64,000 nt of DNA, from NCBI RefSeq assembly GCF_007625075.1, contig NZ_QMIE01000004.1, positions 186,001-250,000 of the forward strand, written 5' to 3'. The notes under the pieces were generated by a model. That model was not told the origin of the DNA. It worked only from the letters and a program-made list of their open reading frames with translations, and did no database searches. This DNA comes from Oceanidesulfovibrio indonesiensis (GTDB lineage Bacteria; Desulfobacterota; Desulfovibrionia; Desulfovibrionales; Desulfovibrionaceae). Positions 1 through 8,668 of this stretch are shown here, one piece after another. Position numbers and translations under genes: made by a program. Positions within the stretch are counted from its first letter, which is position 1. The number at the start of each line of letters is the position of its first letter.

Positions 1-485
1 ATCCTGCCCAAGGGGTAGGCCGGGTTGATCGTATCGAGACTCAGGAAATTGGTGGATGCGAGGCCGAGTATTACATCGTTCGCATCCTCTCCAACAACGT
101 CACCCTGATGGTCCCCGTGGAAAATGCCGACAATGTAGGCCTTCGCCCTCTTTGCTCCGGCAACGAAGGGACGGAAATCATCAAGTCGCTCAAGGACCGC
201 TCCGATTTTACCGGCTACTCCGGGCAAAACTGGAACCGGCGTTACCGTGAATACTCTGAAAAGCTCAAGAGCGGCGACCTGCACGACGTCGCCTATGTGC
301 TTAAGGAACTCATGCTCATCGGCAAGGAGAAGGAACTGTCGTTCGGCGAGCGCCGGCTTTTGGAACAAGCCATGGGGCTCTTGACCATGGAGCTCGCCCA
401 CGCCCTGAACAAGCAACCAGACGATGTGAAGCATGACATCGAGGATTTGTTTCAGGATGTGCTTCAGACAGAGGAAAAGCAGTAG
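1..485 (+). CDS. CarD/CdnL-family transcription regulator, 5'-truncated by the window edge
   Basis: The reading frame is open from base 3 and ends in TAG at 483-485, so the true start lies before the window. The visible protein begins PAQGVGRVDRIET, which matches the N-terminal RNA-polymerase-interacting (Tudor-like) domain of the CarD/CdnL family. It continues into an alpha-helical C-terminal domain (SGDLHDVAYVLKEL, then GERRLLEQAMGLLTMEL) as in CdnL. In this family the N-terminal domain contacts the RNAP beta subunit and the C-terminal domain contacts promoter DNA near the -10 element, stabilising open complexes. An ATG at 108 is internal to the first domain and is not a likely start. Family assignment is secure; the specific role (global CdnL or specialised regulator) cannot be told from here. 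Confidence 0.88.
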   Translation, partial: PAQGVGRVDRIETQEIGGCEAEYYIVRILSNNVTLMVPVENADNVGLRPLCSGNEGTEIIKSLKDRSDFTGYSGQNWNRRYREYSEKLKSGDLHDVAYVLKELMLIGKEKELSFGERRLLEQAMGLLTMELAHALNKQPDDVKHDIEDLFQDVLQTEEKQ

Positions 486-840
486 AAAACGCTTGCGCTT
501 CGCAGGCCCTTGGGCTACAGAACCTCCGTCACCGCCTTGCAGCATCGCCCACATTTCCAGTCCGGGCGTACTTGACATAACGCATCCCGCACCTAAGACG
601 ATAGAAGTGCACCATCATCGCTCCGCGACTTGATGTTATAGCGTCGCTTGATGCGACAGCATTGAATTAAGCTTGACCCGGTTTTTACAATTTCGGGTTT
701 CTTTCTTCCTATGTTGAATGACATACTCTGAATTGCGTACGCTCTCATAGTACAGGTTTCATCACGTCTTTGACCCGAGGGGACCCGTCTCATTACACCC
801 CTTCTACCGTTCAACCTCATCCAGCAACAGACTAGACTGT
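486..840. other. Intergenic region and likely rho leader, no gene seen
   Basis: About 355 bases between the CarD-like gene and rho. I find no convincing ORF on either strand. TTGACA-like hexamers occur near 565 and TTGACC near 671, but neither has a good -10 at 16-18 bp, so no promoter is called. A small hairpin (AGCGTCGC-TTGAT-GCGACAGC) near 640-660 has no U-tract. A long leader upstream of rho would fit autogenous Rho-dependent attenuation known in other bacteria, but that is inference. Confidence 0.4.
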
Positions 841-2139
<1,299 letters not shown>

Positions 2140-2168
2140 CCGGGCATTCTTCCGGCAGGAGTTGACAC

Positions 2169-2882
2169 ATGACGTCTCTTGTCTGGGTCATCGTCCTGAC
2201 CACTCTGGCCGGGGCGGCAATGCCGTTGGGCGCATTCGCGGGGAAGATCGAACACTTCCAGCCGCGGTGGCTCGAAGAGGAATTCCGCCACGGGGTCATC
2301 GCTTTCGGCGGCGGGATTCTCCTTGCCGCCGTTTGTTTTGCTCTCGTCCCGGAAGGGCTGGTGCGCATTGCGAACTGGGCGGCTCTGGCCTGGTTTTTCG
2401 CCGGCGGCGTATCGTTCATGCTCCTGGATGTGGTGCTCGCCAAATTCGATACGCCGGCATCCCAGCTGACAGCCATGCTGGCGGACTTTGCGCCGGAGGC
2501 CATCGCCCTGGGGGCGGCGCTGGCCATCGGCGATTCACTCGGGCCACTGCTCGCCATGCTCATCGCTCTGCAGAACCTGCCCGAGGGGTTCAACGCCTAT
2601 CGCGAGTTGCTTGCCGCCGGCAAACTGGGCTCCAACCGAATCGTCCTGTTCATGACCCTTCTCGTACCGGTGGGGCCGCTGTGCGGCGTGCTGGGATACA
2701 TGTTTCTCTATGACCAGCCAGCGATAGTCGGCGCTTTGATGCTCTTCGCAGGGGGCGGCATCTTGTACCTCATATTCGAGGATATCGCTCCGCAGGCCGT
2801 GCTGAAGCAAAAATGGCTGCCGCCGCTGGGGGCGGTGGTGGGATTCTCGTTCGGCATGGGGTGCCACATGCTTGCAGGTTAA
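2169..2882 (+). CDS. ZIP-family-like metal transporter, inner membrane
   Basis: A 237-residue, strongly hydrophobic protein with about seven or eight predicted membrane segments and glycine-rich helices (for example FGGGILLAAV, FAGGVSFMLLDVV, FAGGGILYLIFEDI). The segments DFAPEAIALGA and IALQNLPEGFNAY resemble the paired metal-binding helices IV and V of ZIP transporters, whose usual motifs are HxxPEG-like; here the second keeps NLPEG while the first has Asp in place of His. ZIP proteins bring Zn2+, Fe2+ or related divalent ions into the cytoplasm. It follows rho by 29 bases on the same strand. The substrate is unknown, and the loss of the usual first His means metal specificity should not be assumed. 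Confidence 0.75.
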   Translation: MTSLVWVIVLTTLAGAAMPLGAFAGKIEHFQPRWLEEEFRHGVIAFGGGILLAAVCFALVPEGLVRIANWAALAWFFAGGVSFMLLDVVLAKFDTPASQLTAMLADFAPEAIALGAALAIGDSLGPLLAMLIALQNLPEGFNAYRELLAAGKLGSNRIVLFMTLLVPVGPLCGVLGYMFLYDQPAIVGALMLFAGGGILYLIFEDIAPQAVLKQKWLPPLGAVVGFSFGMGCHMLAG

Positions 2883-3283
2883 GTGTTACTGAAGTTTTTA
2901 TTGTAATACGCTCCTTTGTTTTTCACGGACCTGTCATAATTAACATTCTGTAACCCACCGAACCACTTTGCTTTCGGTTGGTTAAAGCCTCCCCGATTTC
3001 GTAGGGAACATGTCAGAATCGAAGGAAATCCTTGTCCTGTGAAGCGCTCATTGCCTATTGACCTCGTGTTTCTTTCAGCATAGATAGTGCACATAAATAA
3101 TTGTTGTAATTTTATGCTGGGTATGAAACGGGCGCATTGCCGCACAGGGTGCCCCCCTTTGGGAGGATGAGCAGCAAGTCACATCGGACCAGTCGTTCCA
3201 AGATTTTCCCGGCTCAGCCGGGCGTTCCCTGGCAGGAGCGTGTCCTCTCAGGACGATAACCACTAGCGGACGGAGGTAGCCTG
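2883..3283. other. Long leader upstream of the hydrogenase operon
   Basis: A 401-base gap without a convincing gene. It holds a 12-bp inverted repeat with one mismatch (arms 2951-2962 and 2973-2984, no U-tract), a candidate promoter (3058-3086) and a perfect 6-bp hairpin CCCGGC-TCA-GCCGGG at 3208-3222. hynB has a strong Shine-Dalgarno (GGAGG) just before its ATG. The length and hairpins suggest a regulated 5' untranslated region. I saw no clear FNR/HcpR-like or sigma-54 site. Confidence 0.45.
3058..3086 (+). promoter_or_regulatory. Candidate sigma-70 promoter for hynBA
   Basis: TTGACC at 3058-3063 and TAGATA at 3081-3086 with a 17-bp spacer. Transcription would begin near 3093 and give a leader of about 190 bases before hynB. 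The -10 match is only fair, so this is a candidate. Confidence 0.4.
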
Positions 3284-4219
3284 ATGAAATTGTACGTTGG
3301 TCTCGGACGAGATGGTGCAGAGGAACGCCTCGAGCGAAGGGGTGTCACTCGCCGTGACTTCATGAAGTTCTGCACGGCGATTGCAGCGGCCATGGGCATG
3401 GGTCCCGCCTTTGCGCCCAAAGTCGCCGAAGCCTTGACTTCCAAGAAGAGACCCTCCGTGGTCTACCTGCACAACGCCGAGTGCACGGGTTGTTCGGAAG
3501 CCGTACTCCGGACCACGGATCCTTTCATCGACGAACTGATCCTCGACACGATTTCGATGGATTACCACGAGACGTTGATGGCCGGCGCCGGCGACGCTGT
3601 CGAGGAAGCACTGCATGAGGCCATCAAGCACGACTTCATTTGTGTGATCGAAGGCGGCATTCCCACCAAGGACAATGGCATCCACGGCAAGATCGCCGGC
3701 CACACCATGCTGGAAATGTGCTCTGAAATCGCTCCGAAAGCGCAAGCTGTCATCTCCATCGGCAACTGCGCCTGCTTCGGCGGCGTACAGGCCGCTTCTC
3801 CCAACCCCACCGAAACCAAGGGCGTCAAGGAAGCGCTGGGCGTCAACCCCATCAACCTCGCCGGCTGCCCGCCGAACCCGATCAACTTCGTGGGCACTGT
3901 GGTCCATTACCTGACCAAGGGCCTGCCCGAGCTCGACGGCCTGAACCGCCCTGTGCTGTTCTACGGCGAGACCGTGCACGACAACTGCCCGCGCCTGAAG
4001 AACTTCGAGAATGGCGAGTTCGCCACGTCCTTTGGTTCCGAGGAAGCGAAGAAGGGCTACTGCCTCTATGAACTGGGCTGCAAGGGTCCCATGACCTACA
4101 ACAACTGCCCCAAGGTCCTCTTCAACCAGACCAACTGGCCCGTGCAAGCCGGTCACCCCTGCATCGGCTGCTCCGAGCCCAACTTCTGGGATCAGATGTC
4201 CCCCTTCTACGAAATGTAG
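3284..4219 (+). CDS. hynB: Periplasmic [NiFe] hydrogenase small subunit
   Basis: Electron-transfer subunit of the uptake-type periplasmic [NiFe] hydrogenase, which oxidises H2 and passes electrons to cytochrome c3. The N-terminus carries a twin-arginine signal ([12 protein letters not shown], residues 18-29, then a hydrophobic stretch ending near AEA), so the folded heterodimer is exported by Tat. Proximal [4Fe-4S] ligands are C67 and C70 (ECTGC), C162 (GNCACFGG) and C195 (GCPPNP). Distal-cluster ligands are H232, C235, C260 and C266. The medial cluster has three Cys (C275, C293, C296), as for a [3Fe-4S] centre. Length of 311 is normal. A strong GGAGG precedes the ATG. hynA follows 73 bases later, preceded by its own AAGGAG. 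The order small-then-large is typical of Desulfovibrio hyn operons. Confidence 0.97.
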   Translation: MKLYVGLGRDGAEERLERRGVTRRDFMKFCTAIAAAMGMGPAFAPKVAEALTSKKRPSVVYLHNAECTGCSEAVLRTTDPFIDELILDTISMDYHETLMAGAGDAVEEALHEAIKHDFICVIEGGIPTKDNGIHGKIAGHTMLEMCSEIAPKAQAVISIGNCACFGGVQAASPNPTETKGVKEALGVNPINLAGCPPNPINFVGTVVHYLTKGLPELDGLNRPVLFYGETVHDNCPRLKNFENGEFATSFGSEEAKKGYCLYELGCKGPMTYNNCPKVLFNQTNWPVQAGHPCIGCSEPNFWDQMSPFYEM

Positions 4220-4292
4220 CCTTGGGGATTTTTGATTTGTAACGTGTGACCTACTCGTTTCATTAGAGCAGACAAGCTAAGGAGAAATATAT

Positions 4293-5957
4293 ATGGCGAC
4301 CCCTCAGAGCAGTCATACCGGGAAGGTGGTCATTGACCCGGTCACCCGTATCGAGGGTCACCTCCGCATCGAGGTGGAGGTCGAGAACGGTAAAATCAAG
4401 AATGCGTGGTCCAGTTCCCAGCTCTTCCGTGGTCTCGAGATCATCCTGAAGGGCCGTGATCCGCGCGATGCGCAGCACTTCACCCAGCGTTCCTGCGGCG
4501 TTTGCACCTACGTGCACGCTCTGGCGTCCACCCGCTGCGTGGACAACGCCATCGGCGTGAAAATCCCCGAGAACGCCACGATCATGCGCAACCTCGTGCT
4601 GGCTTCACAGTTCCTGCACGACCATATCGTCCACTTCTATCATCTCCACGCCCTTGACTGGGTGGATGTCACCAACGCGCTCAAAGCCGACCCGCAACAG
4701 GCCGCCAAGATCGCCAACGACATCTCCCCCCGGCCCACCAAGGCCGAGGACCTCAAGGCCGTTCAGGAGAAGCTGCAGGCTTTCGTTGACAGCGGACAGC
4801 TCGGCATCTTCACCAACGCCTACTTCCTTGGCGGACACGACGCCTACTACCTGCCGCCCGAGGTTGACCTCATCGCCACCGCCCATTACCTCGAGGCCCT
4901 CCGCCTCCAGGTCAAGGCGGCTCGCGCCATGGCCATCTTCGGCGCCAAGAACCCGCACACCCAGTTCACCGTGGCCGGCGGCTGCACCAACTACGACGCC
5001 CTGCGCCCCGAGCGCATCGCCGAGTTCATGTCCCTGTTCAAGGAGACCAAGAAGTTCATCGACGAGGTCTACATTCCGGACCTGCTCGCCGTGGCTTCCT
5101 ACTACAAGGACTGGGCCGGCATCGGCGGAACCACCAACTTCATGAGCTTCGGCGAATTCCCCACGGACGAGTACGATCTCGACAGCCGCTACATCCCGCA
5201 GGGTGTGCTCTTCGATCGCGATCTGTCCAAGCCCGAGGACTTCAATCCCGACGAGATCATGGAGCACGTGCGCTACAGCTGGTACGAAGGCGCCGACGCA
5301 CGCCACCCCTACAACGGCGTGACCGAGCCCAAGTACACCGACATGCACGGTGACGACCGCTACTCCTGGATGAAAGCTCCCCGCTACAAAGGCAAGTCCA
5401 TCGAGGTCGGTCCCCTGGCCACCATGCTCGTGGGCTATGCCAAGGGTCATCCTGAAATCAAGAAGACCGTGGATATGGTCCTCGGCCACCTTGGCGTCGG
5501 ACCCGAGGCCCTCTTCTCCACCCTGGGCCGCACTGCTGGCCGCGGCATCGAGACCGTGGTCATCGCCAACCAGATCGAAAGCTGGGTCAACAAGCTGCAG
5601 GACAACGTCGCCTCCGGCAACGACGACCTGTACACCGAGTGGGAATGGCCCAAGGAAGCCGAGGGCGTGGGCTTTGTCAACGCACCCCGCGGCGGCCTGA
5701 GCCACTGGATCAAGATGAAGGACGCCAAGATCGAGAACTTCCAGCTCGTGGTGCCCTCCACCTGGAACCTTGGCCCCCGCGGCAACGAAGGCGACCTGAG
5801 CCCGGTCGAGGAAGCCCTCATCGGCACTCCCATCGCCGATCCCAAGCGCCCCGTGGAAGTGCTCCGCACCGTCCACTCCTACGACCCCTGCATCGCCTGC
5901 GGCGTGCACATCATCGATCCCGAGTCCAACGAGACCTACAAGTTCAAGGTCCTGTAA
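4293..5957 (+). CDS. hynA: Periplasmic [NiFe] hydrogenase large subunit
   Basis: Catalytic subunit carrying the Ni-Fe(CN)2CO site. The N-terminal L1 motif RSCGVCTYVHALASTR gives Ni/Fe ligands C68 and C71. The C-terminal L2 motif DPCIACGVH gives C533 and C536. Both are Cys codons (TGC), so this is a [NiFe] and not a [NiFeSe] enzyme. The precursor ends 15 residues beyond H539, the usual cleavage point for the maturation endopeptidase, whose likely gene lies next downstream. At 554 residues it is full length. It has no signal peptide, consistent with export by hitch-hiking on the Tat signal of HynB. AAGGAG precedes the start. A strong intrinsic terminator follows the stop, separating the structural genes from the maturation genes. 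Confidence 0.97.
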   Translation: MATPQSSHTGKVVIDPVTRIEGHLRIEVEVENGKIKNAWSSSQLFRGLEIILKGRDPRDAQHFTQRSCGVCTYVHALASTRCVDNAIGVKIPENATIMRNLVLASQFLHDHIVHFYHLHALDWVDVTNALKADPQQAAKIANDISPRPTKAEDLKAVQEKLQAFVDSGQLGIFTNAYFLGGHDAYYLPPEVDLIATAHYLEALRLQVKAARAMAIFGAKNPHTQFTVAGGCTNYDALRPERIAEFMSLFKETKKFIDEVYIPDLLAVASYYKDWAGIGGTTNFMSFGEFPTDEYDLDSRYIPQGVLFDRDLSKPEDFNPDEIMEHVRYSWYEGADARHPYNGVTEPKYTDMHGDDRYSWMKAPRYKGKSIEVGPLATMLVGYAKGHPEIKKTVDMVLGHLGVGPEALFSTLGRTAGRGIETVVIANQIESWVNKLQDNVASGNDDLYTEWEWPKEAEGVGFVNAPRGGLSHWIKMKDAKIENFQLVVPSTWNLGPRGNEGDLSPVEEALIGTPIADPKRPVEVLRTVHSYDPCIACGVHIIDPESNETYKFKVL

Positions 5958-5980
5958 ACCGCGGATCTCACTGCAATCAC

Positions 5981-6018
5981 AAAGCGGGAGCCCGGAACTC
6001 ACGGGTTCCCGCTTTTTT
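5981..6018 (+). terminator. Intrinsic terminator between hynA and the maturation genes
   Basis: Arms 5981-5994 and 6002-6015 pair over 14 bp (one G-U wobble) around a 7-base loop, with a T-run through 6018. It ends 15 bases before the next ATG (6033), so it probably lowers expression of hynC-hypC relative to hynBA or protects the 3' end of the hynBA mRNA. Confidence 0.85.
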
Positions 6019-6032
6019 CACCAAATACCATC

Positions 6033-6539
6033 ATGGCCGACAATACATCGAACGACACCAGAATACTCGTCCTCGGCGTGGGCAACATCCTGTTTACCGA
6101 TGAGGGCATCGGCGTGCGTCTCGTGGAAAAACTCCAGGAAGAGTTCGTAGCCTCGCCCAATGTGGAGCTCATGGACGGCGGCACCCTCGGCACCAAGCTC
6201 ATGGACTTCATCATGAACTGCGACATGCTCGTGGTGGTCGACGCCGTGCTCGGCAAGGGCGAGCCAGGCTCCATCTACCGCTACGAAGGCGACGAGCTGC
6301 GAAAATCCCTGGCTTTCAAAAACTCCTTGCACCAGACAGACCTCGTGGATACCCTCGTCATGTGCGATCTGGCAGGCCACAGACCCAATGCCGTGGTCAT
6401 CGGCATGGAGCCGGAGGACTACCACACCATGAACGTGGAGCTCTCCGCCACGGCCAAGAGCCGCCAGGACGCCCTGGCACAGGTTGTCATCGAGGAAGTC
6501 GAAAAACACGGCGGGTCATTCACCCGTCGTAATACATAG
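6033..6539 (+). CDS. hynC: Hydrogenase maturation endopeptidase (HyaD/HybD family)
   Basis: Nickel-dependent protease that removes the C-terminal tail of the hydrogenase large subunit once the Ni-Fe centre is assembled. The 168-residue protein opens with the family signature ILVLGVGNILFTDEGIG (Rossmann-like strand, then the metal-binding acidic residue), followed by VELMDGGTLG and VVVDAVLGKGEPGS, the regions that supply the other metal ligands. Its substrate is presumably HynA, encoded 75 bases upstream across a terminator. No clear Shine-Dalgarno precedes ATG 6033, but the N-terminus fits the family. The name hynC follows Desulfovibrio usage; family members elsewhere are hyaD, hybD or hupD. 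Confidence 0.92.
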   Translation: MADNTSNDTRILVLGVGNILFTDEGIGVRLVEKLQEEFVASPNVELMDGGTLGTKLMDFIMNCDMLVVVDAVLGKGEPGSIYRYEGDELRKSLAFKNSLHQTDLVDTLVMCDLAGHRPNAVVIGMEPEDYHTMNVELSATAKSRQDALAQVVIEEVEKHGGSFTRRNT

Positions 6540-6550
6540 AGGCGTTCCAT

Positions 6551-6799
6551 ATGTGTCTGGCAATTCCCGCTAAGATCGAAGATATTCAGGAAGGCGTGGC
6601 CAACTGCCGCATCGGCAACAGCGAGACCTTCATCAAGGTCTCCCTCATGCTCATGGACGGCGAGGTACAGCCCGGAGACTACCTCATCGTCCACGCCGGT
6701 TTCGCCATCCGCAAGCTCGACGAACAGGAAGCGCTGGAAACATTGCAGATCCTGCGCGACATGGTCGAGGTGCAGTCCGGTGAAAAAGCCGGATTCTGA
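6551..6799 (+). CDS. hypC: HypC/HybG-family hydrogenase assembly chaperone
   Basis: Small (82 aa) chaperone that carries the Fe(CN)2CO moiety with HypD and delivers it to the large-subunit precursor. The N-terminus MCLAIPAKI has the essential Cys2 exposed after Met removal, and the core YLIVHAGFAIRKLDEQEA is the conserved HypC beta-barrel signature. It starts 11 bases after the protease gene, so the two are cotranscribed and presumably dedicated to the HynBA enzyme. The remaining hyp genes (hypA, B, D, E, F) are not in this window. Because many genomes carry more than one hypC-like paralogue, this copy may be the hydrogenase-specific one (called hynD in some Desulfovibrio reports). Confidence 0.93.
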   Translation: MCLAIPAKIEDIQEGVANCRIGNSETFIKVSLMLMDGEVQPGDYLIVHAGFAIRKLDEQEALETLQILRDMVEVQSGEKAGF

Positions 6800-6844
6800 C
6801 CCGGACGGCGCCGCCCGAACCGTTCCGGCGTAATCGCCTGCGCC

Positions 6845-7363
6845 ATGTCCCACCATCCGTCGTCGAATGAGTCCGCGCTGCGGGTGTTCGTCTATGGCAC
6901 GCTCAAGCACGGATACGGCAACCATTTCCGCCTCTGTCTGGAATACCTGCAGCGCATTCCCGGTCTGGTCCGTGGCCGCGTGGTGGACAGGCCGGAAGGC
7001 TTTCCTACGCTCTTCGTCCCGATGACTGACATCCTCGCCGCAGGCACACCGGATATGCACGCCGACTGCCGACTTACCGACACCCCCGCATTCCAGGAAG
7101 TCCCGGCCGGCAACCCTGCGGATGTCCATTGCCCACCACCTCCAGCGCCCTGGCGTTACGTAGCGGGTGAAATTTACACGTTTGGAGATGGCACGAGACG
7201 TCTTCGCGAGTTGGACATGCTCGAAGACTTCATACCGAACGAACCGTCCATGTACTGTCGCGTCGTGCTTCGCGTACACACCAGCCAGGGGACGTTACCG
7301 TGCTGGGCGTACATATCCCCCCACTCGGCCCGCTTCGAGGCCGAACACGCAGGCTCGCCATGA
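6845..7363 (+). CDS. Gamma-glutamylcyclotransferase-like (AIG2/GGCT fold) protein
   Basis: A 172-residue cytosolic protein starting with the GGCT/AIG2 signature VFVYGTLKHGYGNHF and carrying the glycine-rich turn and aromatic strand later (YVAGEIYTFGDGTRRLRELDMLEDF). Members cyclise gamma-glutamyl amines or act on related amides; the true substrate of bacterial members is usually unknown. There is a roughly 25-residue Pro/Thr-rich insertion (about residues 72-100) relative to short bacterial homologues. The stop overlaps the start of the next gene (ATGA at 7360-7363), so it is translationally coupled to the aminotransferase, which may share an amino-acid-related role. No clear Shine-Dalgarno was seen for ATG 6845. 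Confidence 0.8.
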   Translation: MSHHPSSNESALRVFVYGTLKHGYGNHFRLCLEYLQRIPGLVRGRVVDRPEGFPTLFVPMTDILAAGTPDMHADCRLTDTPAFQEVPAGNPADVHCPPPPAPWRYVAGEIYTFGDGTRRLRELDMLEDFIPNEPSMYCRVVLRVHTSQGTLPCWAYISPHSARFEAEHAGSP

Positions 7364-8574
7364 CCGAATCGAACTCTTCTTTCTGGGCAGCGTCCAGGCT
7401 CGCCGCAGTGCGGCCTTCATTCATCCGCGAGATACTCAAGGTCACGGAGGACCCCTCCGTCATCTCCTTTGCCGGCGGTCTGCCCAACCCGGACCTGTTT
7501 CCACTGGAAGCGCTCGGCGAAGCAACTGCCAAAGTCCTTAAAGATGAAGGTACGCAGGCTCTTCAATATTCCACCACCGAGGGGTACCTGCCTCTGCGCG
7601 AGTGGATTGCAGCGCGGTACGCGGGCCGCGGCGTGGAAGTCTCCCCGGACCAGATTCTTATCACCACCGGCTCGCAACAGGGACTCGACCTCATCGGCAA
7701 GTGTTTTGTCGACGGCGGCGAGCCCGTGCTGCTGGAGCGGCCCGGCTACCTCGGAGCAATCCAGGCCTTCGCTCTCATGGAGCCGCGCTTCTGCACCGTG
7801 CCGCTCGCCAAGGACGGCCCTGAGCTGGAACCACTCCGCCAAGTCCTGGCAGAAGACGAGCCCACGGTGTTCTACGCAGTGCCCAACTTCCAGAACCCTT
7901 CGGGTGTGTGCTGGTCAGGTGCAAAGCGCGCCGCCGCCGTTGAAATGCTGGAAAAGTCCAAAACCCTGTTCGTGGAGGACGACCCCTACGGCGAGCTCCG
8001 TTTCGCCGGAGTTTCGCACCCGCCCGTTTCCTCGGGGCTGGAACCGAACCGCCGCATCTTGCTCGGCTCCTTCTCCAAGGTCGCGTCGCCGGGTCTGCGC
8101 GTGGGCTGGCTTGTTGCCGGCCCGCAACTGCGGCGCCACCTCGTCACGGCCAAGCAGGCCGCGGACCTGCACACCTCCACGTTCAACCAGCGAATCCTCG
8201 CCCGCTACCTGGCGGACAACGACCTGGACGCGCACATCGCCACCATCCGCGATGCATACGGCCGCCATGCCGCGGTCATGATCCGGACTATGGAAGAACA
8301 CTTCCCGGACGAAGTGGACTTCACAAAGCCGGAAGGCGGCATGTTCCTCTGGGTTACGCTACCGGAAGGCTGCTCGGCCATGGCGCTGTTCGAGAAGGCC
8401 ATCGAGGCCAAAGTCGCGTTCGTGCCGGGTGCGCCCTTCTACGTGGACGGCAGCGGCGACAACACCCTGCGGGTGAATTTTTCCAATGCGAACGAGATGA
8501 TGATCGAGGAAGGCATCCGCCGTCTGGCAGACTGCCTGAAATCCTATCTTGCCATATGCCGGCCGCAGCCTTGA
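7360..8574 (+). CDS. PLP-dependent aminotransferase, class I/II (2-aminoadipate/MocR-type fold)
   Basis: A 404-residue fold-type I aminotransferase of the group that includes LysN and the catalytic half of MocR regulators. The N-terminal part has [14 protein letters not shown], followed by the cofactor region [13 protein letters not shown], then [10 protein letters not shown] (substrate/cofactor Asn), DDPYGELRF and the Schiff-base lysine in [17 protein letters not shown]. The C-terminal domain has [12 protein letters not shown]. No N-terminal GntR domain is present, so it is an enzyme and not a regulator. The start at 7360 overlaps the upstream stop by four bases (ATGA); an in-frame codon at 7300 would lie inside the previous gene. 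Substrate (aminoadipate, aromatic or branched amino acids) is not decidable from sequence. Confidence 0.88.
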   Translation: MTESNSSFWAASRLAAVRPSFIREILKVTEDPSVISFAGGLPNPDLFPLEALGEATAKVLKDEGTQALQYSTTEGYLPLREWIAARYAGRGVEVSPDQILITTGSQQGLDLIGKCFVDGGEPVLLERPGYLGAIQAFALMEPRFCTVPLAKDGPELEPLRQVLAEDEPTVFYAVPNFQNPSGVCWSGAKRAAAVEMLEKSKTLFVEDDPYGELRFAGVSHPPVSSGLEPNRRILLGSFSKVASPGLRVGWLVAGPQLRRHLVTAKQAADLHTSTFNQRILARYLADNDLDAHIATIRDAYGRHAAVMIRTMEEHFPDEVDFTKPEGGMFLWVTLPEGCSAMALFEKAIEAKVAFVPGAPFYVDGSGDNTLRVNFSNANEMMIEEGIRRLADCLKSYLAICRPQP

Positions 8575-8587
8575 CTTTGCGGCCGGC
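8558..8587. repeat. Perfect inverted repeat at the end of the aminotransferase gene
   Basis: Arms GCCGGCCGCA (8558-8567) and TGCGGCCGGC (8578-8587) flank a 10-base loop that contains the TGA stop of the aminotransferase gene. No T-run follows on the + strand, so it is a weak or Rho-type 3' end or mRNA-stability hairpin rather than a classic terminator. Confidence 0.55.
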
Positions 8588-8668
8588 TTGCATAATCGTC
8601 TCTGTTTTGTCCCGTCGACGGGACGCCATCTTTCCACCCACGGAACCCTCCTCGGGAGCCGACTAGCT

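Noticed and set aside
5880-5960. Selenocysteine in the hydrogenase large subunit
   Set aside because: The relevant L2 codons are TGC, and the frame has no internal TGA, so it is a [NiFe] enzyme.
4605-6002. A 465-codon open frame on the - strand opposite hynA
   Set aside because: It mirrors the high-GC third codon positions of hynA, which has full motif support. Its translation is Gly/Val/His-rich without any family pattern.
8575-8668. T-box leader upstream of ileS
   Set aside because: The leader is too short and has no T-box consensus or specifier hairpin.
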